34,489 nucleotides of DNA, from positions 1-34,489 of IMG/VR virus record IMGVR_UViG_3300029268_002476. One strand, given 5' to 3'. The DNA is from a virus. Of the stretch, positions 8,949-15,873 are shown one piece after another. The notes beneath the pieces were generated by a model. The model did not search any database. It worked only from the letters and a program-made list of their open reading frames with translations, and was not told the DNA's origin. How positions within the stretch are numbered: position 1 is the first letter of the stretch; every line of letters begins with the position of its first letter. A program made the translations under genes and the position numbers.

Positions 8949-10466
8949 TTACGCGGCGTAGGTCGCCTGAAGGTTTTTCACGTTCACGATCACCGAACCG
9001 TAGGTGTCGTCCTCCAGGACGAGGAGATCTCCCGACTCGGCCAGGCGCTTTCCGTCGACGGTGAGCGGCGCCGTGAGCAGCCCGACCTTCGGGAATATAT
9101 ACTCCACCTGGTATTTGTGGGGTGAATCGTACACCGCCCCCTCCAGGAGGATAGAGACGCCGATTGTGTCGTTGTCGGTCAAATGCTGCTGCATGATGAA
9201 ATCGCGGAATTCCCGATCCAGCTTTAATTTCTGCACGCGGCCGTCGCGGAGCGCCCGGGAGGCATATGACCCGCCGCCCCCCGGCGCGAACTCGACCTTC
9301 AGGTTGTTGTTGAGGGACCTCTCGATCGATTTCACCTCGGCCGCAAGCTCCCGGCCTCCCAGGAATGTCGTCCCGTCCCATTTTCCGCCCACCTTCAGGG
9401 TCAATTCCGAGACCCGCAGCGGCGTCTCATTCACCCTCGAGGGGAAGGTCATCCAGCCGGTTTCCGTGGGGATATAGAGCACCTCATAGGTGGCGTCGGT
9501 GGATTCGATGATCGTCCCAGGATCGGTCCCCGCGTCGTATGGCACAGCAAATCCCGAGGAGTTGACCGGGACGGAGATCGAATCATCTCCGATGCGGGTG
9601 ACCGTCTGCTCGCCGTTGAGCCCGGACCAGTCCGCCTGGGTGATCCCGGCGATCGTGACCTTGTCGCCGTTGACCAGGCCGTGGCCGACCCAGTTGACCA
9701 CGCAGGCCGCCGCCTGGGAGAGCCCGGCAATCGCCGCGGCCGTGGCCGGAGGCGTGATGGTGATGACGGCGGGGGTCGCTCCGGAGACCGCAGAGAAGGC
9801 GACGTCCTGATACTCGGCGCTGTTCGGCGTCAGGACACGGATCTGCTGGACGTTCTGGAGCCTGGTCGGGGCGTCCGCGCCCTGGACAGCAAGGGCCGCC
9901 AGCGTCAGCGATGTGGCGTCAAACTCCGCCGTAACGTTCTCCTTGACCACATTGTCCGTGTGCTTTCCGGTGCCCTTCACCGTAGCCGAGATTTTGGCCC
10001 AGGAGTCCCGGTGGAAGCTCGCCGTGATCGCGTCGACAAACAGCGAGGCGAAACGCCTCCGGAGGACGGTACTTCCGTAACGCTGCGCCGCCGTGAAGGA
10101 AGGCAACGACCGGCTCCCGTCGAGATCTCCGTTGATCGGCGTGATGGTGTGCTCATAGCCGGTTCCGGCGGCGGCCGTCGAAACGGAGCCCAGGCCGTAG
10201 CCTTCCAGAAAGGCGAAGTGCTGCGGCTGGGCCTTGTCGAAGCTCGGGGAAAAATTGGCAATGTCGCCCAGGGCATAGATTGTGTCGGGCTCTTCCTTGC
10301 CCGTGGCCTCATTGGCATTCGACTCGCGCCGGGGGGCGAGATTGATCATATCCTTCAGCGCGCAGAGCATTGTTGTATCCAGCGTCTGCTCCGTATTGAT
10401 GGCCGTCTCTCGCGTGTTCGCGCTGACGGCTATCAGGTTGTGTGTTGCCCTGTATGACCTGGTCAT
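8949..10466 (-). CDS. Major tail tube protein with inserted FCCH-like domain
   Basis: 505 residues, larger than most siphophage tube proteins. Position (before G/GT and tape measure) and the N-terminal text, with alternating strands and KISATVKGTGK near 158-168, support a tube subunit. Residues ~205-325 look like an insertion: a beta segment, then a module near 252-320 (NWVGHGLVNGDKVTIAGI ... LNGEQTVTRI ... SSGFAVPYDAGT). That module resembles the E1_FCCH-like domain often annotated in phage structural proteins. The rest (330-505) returns to tube-like strands. Such insertions usually decorate the outside of the tail. Start ATG has GGAGG 10 bases upstream and lies 2 bases after the previous stop. 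Confidence 0.75.
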   Translation of the reverse strand: MTRSYRATHNLIAVSANTRETAINTEQTLDTTMLCALKDMINLAPRRESNANEATGKEEPDTIYALGDIANFSPSFDKAQPQHFAFLEGYGLGSVSTAAAGTGYEHTITPINGDLDGSRSLPSFTAAQRYGSTVLRRRFASLFVDAITASFHRDSWAKISATVKGTGKHTDNVVKENVTAEFDATSLTLAALAVQGADAPTRLQNVQQIRVLTPNSAEYQDVAFSAVSGATPAVITITPPATAAAIAGLSQAAACVVNWVGHGLVNGDKVTIAGITQADWSGLNGEQTVTRIGDDSISVPVNSSGFAVPYDAGTDPGTIIESTDATYEVLYIPTETGWMTFPSRVNETPLRVSELTLKVGGKWDGTTFLGGRELAAEVKSIERSLNNNLKVEFAPGGGGSYASRALRDGRVQKLKLDREFRDFIMQQHLTDNDTIGVSILLEGAVYDSPHKYQVEYIFPKVGLLTAPLTVDGKRLAESGDLLVLEDDTYGSVIVNVKNLQATYAA

Positions 10467-10468
10467 GA

Positions 10469-10699
10469 TTATTTACCTCCGTTCTTTTCCGAAGACGGCC
10501 CGGAGACCGTCTTCTTGATTTCGGCCTTCGCCGGTTTTTTCTCAGCGGCAGCCGGCGTCGGCGCGCCTCCGATCCTGTCAAAGCGCCGCTCCTCCCCCGG
10601 TGGAATTTGGTCATAGACCTTTCCCGGGGCAAACGTCCGCCCGGCAAAGGGTCCCTCAACCGGTGTGAATGATTCCTGCCCTTGTTTCAATCGGTACAT
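10469..10699 (-). CDS. Small hypothetical tail-region protein
   Basis: 76 residues. The ATG at 10699 is chosen because AAAGGAGAG lies 6-7 bases before it. An in-frame ATG farther upstream (10738) would translate a dispersed palindromic repeat and is rejected. The protein opens MYRLKQGQESFTPVEGPF and has FAPGKVYDQIPP, then a Lys/Ala/Pro-rich tail. Short proteins of this kind often precede the tail tube gene, but I do not recognise a family. Stop is 2 bases from the tail tube start, so the two are probably co-translated. Confidence 0.6.
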   Translation of the reverse strand: MYRLKQGQESFTPVEGPFAGRTFAPGKVYDQIPPGEERRFDRIGGAPTPAAAEKKPAKAEIKKTVSGPSSEKNGGK

Positions 10700-10713
10700 G
10701 TATGCTCTCCTTT

Positions 10714-10741
10714 CTGGATGCCGGATCAGGTCCGGCATGAC
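10714..10741. repeat. Dispersed palindromic repeat, copy 1
   Basis: The 28-base element starts CTGGATGCCGGA and ends TCCGGCATGAC. Arms GCCGGA and TCCGGC flank the loop TCAGG. It is the same design as the copy at 12974-13000 (CTGGATKCCGG ... CCGGMATGAC). Elements of this look are scattered in many proteobacterial chromosomes and are often mistranslated as MPDLIRHP. It fills half of the 52-base gap between two tail genes. Confidence 0.75.
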
Positions 10742-10751
10742 GGTTTATCTT

Positions 10752-11228
10752 TCAATTTGCCTCGGCCACGATCGCGCACAGCCTGCATTCCGCAAAATGA
10801 CACAGTGCCCCGCCGAACATCCGGGGCTCGATGGCATCGCCCTGCAGGCCGACCGCCCCGTCCATCGGCCCCCAGTCCGGATCGATCGTGAGGCATGTTC
10901 CGTTCAGGGTTTTATTGGTCCTAAATGCTACGCGCAGATCCTCCAGGTGGTCGTCAAATATAATCCCGGTCGCTTCATCATCCTTCAACGCCATAAACCG
11001 CCGGAAGGCGAATATATGGGCGATTTCGGTTTCGCCGATCGTCTGTTGCCTTTCCTGCCATTTCTCCCGGGCGAACGCGCAGCCGTTGATCCGGCCGGCG
11101 GGGTCCTTATAGAAATCGATGATCTTGTTCCAGTCGTTCGCCAGGCGCTCATAATCGTGGACAACGCCGATTCCTTCGACGCCCGCCAGGATGGCCTTGA
11201 TCTGCTCCCTGATATCCGCCAGGCTCAT
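10752..11228 (-). CDS. Probable tail completion/terminator protein
   Basis: 158 residues. It begins MSLADIREQIKAILAGVEGI, a short amphipathic helix typical of tail terminator-type proteins, and has mixed alpha/beta content after that. Order in the operon is connector (11743), HK97 gp10-like (11225), this gene, then tail tube, which is the standard neck-to-tail order in siphophages. The start overlaps the upstream stop by 4 bases (ATGA). Function is inferred mainly from order; no diagnostic motif is seen. Four cysteines near the C-terminal half are of unknown meaning. Confidence 0.55.
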   Translation of the reverse strand: MSLADIREQIKAILAGVEGIGVVHDYERLANDWNKIIDFYKDPAGRINGCAFAREKWQERQQTIGETEIAHIFAFRRFMALKDDEATGIIFDDHLEDLRVAFRTNKTLNGTCLTIDPDWGPMDGAVGLQGDAIEPRMFGGALCHFAECRLCAIVAEAN

Positions 11229-11722
11229 GCGCTCACCGCCTGTACGATGTCTCCCGGGATCTGCTCCAGGATTGCCAATACGCGGTCCTCATTTTGCTCA
11301 AATCCAAGACCAAACATATTCCGTGCCTTCGTGCCGCGTTTCGATATCGCCCGGGCGATGCAGAAGGCCGCGCTCTGGGCCTCCTTCCCGGACAGGCCGA
11401 GTTTCTTCTCGACCCAGAACTTGATCGGCGCGATCGGCGGGAAGTGCGGCTTGGTTCCATATTCCAGCGACTCGCCATAGATCGCGGGCGTCCCGACCAA
11501 TCCCCAGAAGCTCTCGCCGCGGAGACTGACCTCCTGGAATATCGTGTCCCGGATATGGATCGGCCCGGCGCCCTCGGGAGTGAGCCGTTTGACAGCCGCC
11601 TCAAGGAGGAGCAGCCCCTCGGTCAGCCGCGACCTGGTTGCCTTTGCCGAGGCCTCCGGATAACGCCTTGTCAGCTCCTCCAGGGCCTTTAGATCGACAG
11701 ACATCTTTATGTTTTCAGCCAT
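11225..11722 (-). CDS. HK97 gp10-like head-tail joining protein
   Basis: 165 residues. The central segment VGTPAIYGESLEYGTKPHFPP (about residues 76-96, given here as a motif region) is characteristic of the HK97 gp10 / minor tail Z-like family: a Y...LEYGT turn followed by a proline stretch. The N-terminal helix (LKALEELTRRYPEASAKATR) also fits. These proteins sit at the head-tail interface. It overlaps the next gene by 4 bases (ATGA), indicating coupled translation. Family is fairly clear; the precise place in this virion is inference. Confidence 0.75.
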   Translation of the reverse strand: MAENIKMSVDLKALEELTRRYPEASAKATRSRLTEGLLLLEAAVKRLTPEGAGPIHIRDTIFQEVSLRGESFWGLVGTPAIYGESLEYGTKPHFPPIAPIKFWVEKKLGLSGKEAQSAAFCIARAISKRGTKARNMFGLGFEQNEDRVLAILEQIPGDIVQAVSA

Positions 11723-11742
11723 ATTTTTGCTCTCTTCCGCGC

Positions 11743-12435
11743 TCAGCGGTACCTCCGCGGGTGCGTCGCTTTATCTCCGGCCCAGCTCCCCGCCTTATCC
11801 TGATCCCTGGTCACCGATGCCGCGGGCGTCTCGCCCTCCTTGATGCCCAGGTGATCGAAATACATCTTCCTGTATGCCCGCGCCCGGGAGGAGTACTCCG
11901 AGGCCTTGCTCTTGTGATCGACGCTGTCGGCCATGATGGTGCTGTCCGACGTCTGCGAGTAGTAAGCCGCCAGTTGCTCGCAGAATATCGAGGCGGCCAG
12001 GATCTGGAGGGCCTCCTCGTCATAAGACGGAACCGTGCAGGCAGCGTCCGTGCAGGTGTGCAGCGCCGTGTAGGTGATCCGGAGCGATTCCGTTGCCGCC
12101 GGAGTGTCCTCCAGGAGGCGGAGGTATTTCCCCGTCGGCTTATGGTAGATCTGCCAGGCGTCATCCTGGAGAATCGCCGCCGCCTGGGTTGTATCGTCCA
12201 AAGGGTATTCTACAGACTTGATCGTGGAAAATCCGTCAATCCAGGAGGCCAGGAGCGTGAGCGCATAGTCAAACGAGCCGTTTCCGACCTCGTCCTCGGA
12301 GACGATCAAGGGCCTGTGGCTGCTGTATTTATTCAGCGCTGCGGAGATTGCGAAGATCTTCTCCGGCTCGCCCAGCGGAAGCGACCCGCCCACCAGGTGC
12401 CCGATCGCCGTGATATAGTCCTGCCGTGTGCTCAT
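11743..12435 (-). CDS. Head-tail connector-like protein
   Basis: 230 residues, mostly helical: MSTRQDYITAIGHLVGGSLP at the start, then an EEALQILAASIFCEQLAAYY helix near residue 142 and a YSSRARAYRKMYFDHLG helix near 180. Helical proteins of this size just downstream of the capsid and decoration genes are usually head completion or connector subunits that extend the portal. No catalytic motif is visible. A charged, disordered C-terminal tail (DKAGSWAGDKATHPRRYR) closes the protein. Assignment comes from position and helix pattern. Confidence 0.5.
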   Translation of the reverse strand: MSTRQDYITAIGHLVGGSLPLGEPEKIFAISAALNKYSSHRPLIVSEDEVGNGSFDYALTLLASWIDGFSTIKSVEYPLDDTTQAAAILQDDAWQIYHKPTGKYLRLLEDTPAATESLRITYTALHTCTDAACTVPSYDEEALQILAASIFCEQLAAYYSQTSDSTIMADSVDHKSKASEYSSRARAYRKMYFDHLGIKEGETPAASVTRDQDKAGSWAGDKATHPRRYR

Positions 12436-12442
12436 GGCTGCC

Positions 12443-12955
12443 TCAGTTTTTGAATATTCCGGATATCTTGTACGTAAACGATGAAGACGAACCGGACGTT
12501 ACGTGTTTGATCCTGATGTAGTTTCCGAAATTCGTTATTGCTGAACGGACATTTTCCACCGTGGTGATTGCAGAAAGCGTCGTGTGCGTGTACCAGTTAA
12601 CATTATCCGGAGATGTCTCAATCGTAACGGTGAGCGTGCATGAGCTGACTTCTGTGGTTACGTTTACAAATATTTGCGCCTCGGTATAGGCACTGACATC
12701 AAATGCAGATGAATATGCCGTCTGCACTCCATAAACTGCCAAACTGACAAACGCTATCTCGCGCGTTTTCCGATCCTCCGCCCGGAGGGCCGAAACCAGA
12801 CCGAGCTGCACGATTAAAATAACCGCCAGCGCCGCCAGCATCGCCCAGGCGCGGAGATTAGATCCCCGGACGCCTGTATGCCCGTCCCGGTTCTCCGATC
12901 GCCCCGTACAGGTCAAATTTGCCAATTTGCGCAAGTTTGCTATCCGTCGTTTCAT
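12443..12955 (-). CDS. Membrane-anchored or exported beta-sandwich protein
   Basis: 170 residues from the ATG at 12955, chosen because GGGAGG lies 8-9 bases before it (a GTG three codons earlier is possible). The first ~38 residues are basic and polar. Then comes a strong hydrophobic segment, about 39-57 (AMLAALAVILIVQLGLVSAL), ending in RAED, which reads as either a signal-anchor or a late signal peptide. The remaining ~110 residues are Thr/Ser/Val-rich beta structure (CTLTVTIETSPDNVNWYTHT and IRIKHVTSGSSSSFTYKISG), similar to small phage surface domains. It sits between the decoration-like gene and the connector. Function is unknown; accessory virion or cell-surface protein are both possible. 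Confidence 0.55.
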   Translation of the reverse strand: MKRRIANLRKLANLTCTGRSENRDGHTGVRGSNLRAWAMLAALAVILIVQLGLVSALRAEDRKTREIAFVSLAVYGVQTAYSSAFDVSAYTEAQIFVNVTTEVSSCTLTVTIETSPDNVNWYTHTTLSAITTVENVRSAITNFGNYIRIKHVTSGSSSSFTYKISGIFKN

Positions 12956-12973
12956 CACTGCCACCTCCCGGTC

Positions 12974-13000
12974 CTGGATTCCGGCTTCCGCCGGAATGAC
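12974..13000. repeat. Dispersed palindromic repeat, copy 2
   Basis: The 27-base element runs CTGGATTCCGGC to GCCGGAATGAC. An 8-bp perfect stem (ATTCCGGC / GCCGGAAT) encloses the loop TTCC. It matches the design of the copy at 10714-10741, and its mistranslation (SGFRRND) is a familiar artefact in proteobacterial genomes. It lies directly upstream of the start of the 12443-12955 gene. Confidence 0.75.
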
Positions 13001-13057
13001 TGCTTCGCTGTTTTCGGCCTCCGGAATCCGCGACCGGTTGATCGCGGCGCCTGGAGG

Positions 13058-13083
13058 CCGGCGGAGGGTCTCCCCTCCGCCGG
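13058..13083. other. Strong GC hairpin without U-tract
   Basis: An 11-bp perfect stem (CCGGCGGAGGG / CCCTCCGCCGG) with the 4-base loop TCTC lies 23 bases downstream of the decoration-like gene. No run of T follows on either strand, so it is not a standard intrinsic terminator. It may protect the 3' end of the upstream message. Confidence 0.6.
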
Positions 13084-13105
13084 GTATATCTCTCCTGCCG
13101 GAGTC

Positions 13106-14200
13106 TTAGGTCTGGATCGCCGTCCTGGAGACCTCGTACCAATGCGTCCCGTCGGTAATGAACCGGACCGCGTAGAACCGGCTCGCCGTGCTCGCGCAGG
13201 TGAGCGTCCCCACGGACGAAACAAGCGTCGCGTGGAATGTCACGACCTCGTCTCCCGCAACTCCGACGCCAGTGGCGATGACGATCGTGATTTCATCCCC
13301 GGCGGTGCCCGCCCCCGAGAAAGTGATTGTCGTGTCCTCGTTATCGTTGATGGCCAGGGTGTAGAGATTCGACAGGCCCACGGTCAGCGTGACCGCAGCC
13401 CCCGGCGTCAGGACGCTGGCGGCCGAGGCGAGCTGAACCTGGCCGGTCCTGTTGGGAATCGTCACGGTCCGGTCGGCCGTCGGATCCACCACGGTGACCG
13501 TCGTCTCGAAAGCGTCCGCCGTGGCCCCCTCGTAAAGCAGGCCGTTGGACGTTCCCGTCACAGCGTTGGCTGCATCCGCTCCGTTCGTGGCCAGGCTGGA
13601 GAGCATCACCGTACCTGAAGCATCCGGCACGGTTACAGTCCGATCCGCCGTCGGATCCGTAACGGCAATCGTCGACTCGAATTCGTCCGCCGTCGCCCCC
13701 TCAAAGACCAGAGGCGTCGCCCCGGAGAGTGTTCCCAAAACCGTCAATGCGGAGCTGTCAAAGTAATTTTGAAACGCTACCAGGTAGTCGGTTGTGCTGA
13801 TCGCATATCCGACCTGCTGGCTGTAGGCAGGCGCGGACTGGGTGATCGCCGCGGCCGTCTCGGAGAGATACCCCGGCTGCCCTTCGGAGAGAGTGGACCA
13901 TCCGGACAGGATTCCGAAGGCGATGATCTCCACCTTAGCCCCCGAGGCCGCCCCCTTGCCGACGATTCCGCACGCGGGCCGCAGGGCCGCATCGTTGGCG
14001 TCCGCCTTGTAGGCGTACCCGTCGGCATCCTTGATCATGACCACGTTGCCCGTGGCCAGGGTTTCACCCGCCGTGGCGGAGAACCTGGCCCACACCTGTT
14101 TGACGCTGTAGGCCGCGAAGGACTCCGTGACCAGGAACATCAGGCAGATCAGAAGAACGATGCTGCCGAGCGTGAATTTTTGACCTATATTTTTTCTCAT
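13106..14200 (-). CDS. Decoration-like virion protein with signal peptide and two repeats
   Basis: 364 residues from the ATG at 14200, which has AGGAGG 6 bases upstream (a TTG two codons earlier is less likely). Residues ~12-30 are hydrophobic and end in SFAAYS, a typical Sec cleavage context. Residues ~35-150 (VKQVWARFSATAGETLATG, VMIKDADGYAYKADANDAAL, EGQPGYLSETA) resemble phage capsid decoration or fiber-head domains. Two copies of a module follow at about 165-200 and 222-257, each with EGATAD.FE and DPTADRTVT. A C-terminal beta domain ends the protein. It lies directly after the capsid gene, the usual place for a decoration protein. The export signal does not fit cytoplasmic assembly. Confidence 0.65.
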   Translation of the reverse strand: MRKNIGQKFTLGSIVLLICLMFLVTESFAAYSVKQVWARFSATAGETLATGNVVMIKDADGYAYKADANDAALRPACGIVGKGAASGAKVEIIAFGILSGWSTLSEGQPGYLSETAAAITQSAPAYSQQVGYAISTTDYLVAFQNYFDSSALTVLGTLSGATPLVFEGATADEFESTIAVTDPTADRTVTVPDASGTVMLSSLATNGADAANAVTGTSNGLLYEGATADAFETTVTVVDPTADRTVTIPNRTGQVQLASAASVLTPGAAVTLTVGLSNLYTLAINDNEDTTITFSGAGTAGDEITIVIATGVGVAGDEVVTFHATLVSSVGTLTCASTASRFYAVRFITDGTHWYEVSRTAIQT

Positions 14201-14236
14201 TTTCAACCTCCTGATTATATGTCTGTTTTCACTGCC

Positions 14237-14268
14237 CCTGGCGGGGTCTATTTTTCAACCCCGCCAGG
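14237..14268. other. Hairpin between capsid and decoration-like genes
   Basis: An 11-bp perfect stem (CCTGGCGGGGT / ACCCCGCCAGG) encloses a 10-base loop (CTATTTTTCA). On the transcribed strand no T-run follows the stem, so termination by the intrinsic route is unlikely. The position fits an mRNA stability or processing element that raises expression of the upstream capsid message. This is inference. Confidence 0.6.
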
Positions 14269-14295
14269 CGTGGGGTTTCCCGTCGGTCGCGTCGC

Positions 14296-15873
14296 TTATC
14301 CGGCCACGACGGCCTTGTAGCCGGTACGGTAATCGATCACGGCGCCGGCGTACTCATGCCGGATCTTGTGCCTGATCTTGTCGGCCACGAACACCTGCTC
14401 CGACTGGGGCGAATCGGCCATGAACAGCTCCGGTTCCTCGCGGCCGTTGAGGTATCCCATCTCGACAACGTCGGCGACGCCGGGCGGCAGGATCATGTAC
14501 CAGTCGGTCGCGTCGGTCAGCAGTGACAAAACGACCGGGTTGACCTTGCCCCTCAGCGGGTTGGGAACCTTGGTCGTCAGATCGTTCCCGGTATAGTAGA
14601 ACTCCTCGGTTGCGATCTTCTGGATCGTCTCCATGAGATCGATCGGACCCACCAGGTTCGGCAGGATGCTCGGGTCATCGAGCAACCCGAGCCGTTCGCT
14701 GCTGTCTTTTTCGGTCATCGCGGCCAGCGCTTTGTAGGCGATCAGGGCCGTGGCATGGGTCAGCGCTGCGGCCCCGAGGTTCACATGGGCGCCGCCGCCG
14801 GTAAACCATGCCGTGCCGTCCGAGCAGTTGGCGTTGGCGACGGCGAAATTCCAGACGTATTTCGCGTGGGTTCGCCTGGCCGCCCGGCCGAGGCCGTTGA
14901 TCAGCCGCTGCACGATCGACAGATCATCGTTGATGATCGTCTTGCGGGTGATCGTCAGGATGTTCCCCTTCTGCCCGACCGTGTAGGTGGACTCCTCGTC
15001 CGTAACCCCGCCGATCTCCGCGTAATCCGCTGCTTCCGGATCTACCGTGGACAGATCGGAGAATCCGCCGACGAGCACCGCTTCCTGGGCGCGGAAATCC
15101 CGCACGGGCTTGCGGATCGAGATCAGGAGATCCTCGCGGAACTTTGCATCCCGGTATGAGGCGACGAGACGCCGCGCCATCGTGTTGCCCAGGACAAAAG
15201 AGAACGTCGCGCTCGTGATGTCCATCCGGCTGCGCAGTTCCGACGGCAGGTTTCGACGCTCGAAACGGCCGTTCACCTCCGCATCGCCGGTGAAAAAGGC
15301 GTACATCTCGCGGAGGCTGCGGAACGCCGGGACCTGGTCGTATCCTGCCAGGTCCTGGGTACTCCGGACATCCTGGAAGAATGGCTGATTATCCAGCCGC
15401 CGCATCCCCGCCAGCGTCGACAGTTCCGCGCCCGTCAGGCCAAACAGATGGTCGCAGGCCATGCAGGCCCGCTCATAGGTTCCCAGACCGACGCTGATCC
15501 CGGAGATCGACACCGGAGTCGGCTCCGCCGTCGTATTGATCTTCGCCAGGTAATCCTTCTCGTCGGCGATCGCCTTGGTCAGGTCCGCATCCATGAATGC
15601 ATGCCCGGCAAAGGTCGTCCGGATCCGCGCCTGGGCGATCTCCGGCAGCTCGCTTTTGGCCAGCTCGCGATCGAGCGCCATTCCGCAGGCCATCACCTGC
15701 AGCTCCTGTTTGGTGGCCAGTGTTGCCGGGTCCACCTGAAATCCACTCCGGGGTTCGTCTATAGCCATCTGTGCAATGGCTCCCACTTCCTGATCGGTGG
15801 CGGTGTCGAACACCTTGCCTTTCAGGAGGTCCGGCCGCAACTTCATGATCAAATCCCACAAACTTTTCTTCAT
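14296..15873 (-). CDS. Major capsid protein from internal start of the fusion
   Basis: 525 residues if translation begins at ATG 15873-15871 (Met316 of the fusion). AGGAGG stands at 15884-15879 with a 5-base spacer, one of the best ribosome binding sites in the window, and the new N-terminus MKKSLWDLI closely matches the N-termini of two neighbouring head proteins. A capsid needs far more shell subunits than protease, so independent initiation would set the right ratio. The first ~100 residues are helical and probably act as a scaffold-like delta region removed by the protease. The shell domain follows. The start is inferred from sequence only. Confidence 0.7.
   Translation of the reverse strand: MKKSLWDLIMKLRPDLLKGKVFDTATDQEVGAIAQMAIDEPRSGFQVDPATLATKQELQVMACGMALDRELAKSELPEIAQARIRTTFAGHAFMDADLTKAIADEKDYLAKINTTAEPTPVSISGISVGLGTYERACMACDHLFGLTGAELSTLAGMRRLDNQPFFQDVRSTQDLAGYDQVPAFRSLREMYAFFTGDAEVNGRFERRNLPSELRSRMDITSATFSFVLGNTMARRLVASYRDAKFREDLLISIRKPVRDFRAQEAVLVGGFSDLSTVDPEAADYAEIGGVTDEESTYTVGQKGNILTITRKTIINDDLSIVQRLINGLGRAARRTHAKYVWNFAVANANCSDGTAWFTGGGAHVNLGAAALTHATALIAYKALAAMTEKDSSERLGLLDDPSILPNLVGPIDLMETIQKIATEEFYYTGNDLTTKVPNPLRGKVNPVVLSLLTDATDWYMILPPGVADVVEMGYLNGREEPELFMADSPQSEQVFVADKIRHKIRHEYAGAVIDYRTGYKAVVAG

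Noticed and set aside
10700-10738. N-terminal extension MPDLIRHPERR of the 10469-10699 gene
   Set aside because: The extension is the translation of a dispersed palindromic repeat; the downstream ATG has the good ribosome binding site.
14237-14268. Intrinsic terminator after the capsid gene
   Set aside because: The stem is strong but no T-run follows on the transcribed strand, and the late genes continue beyond it.
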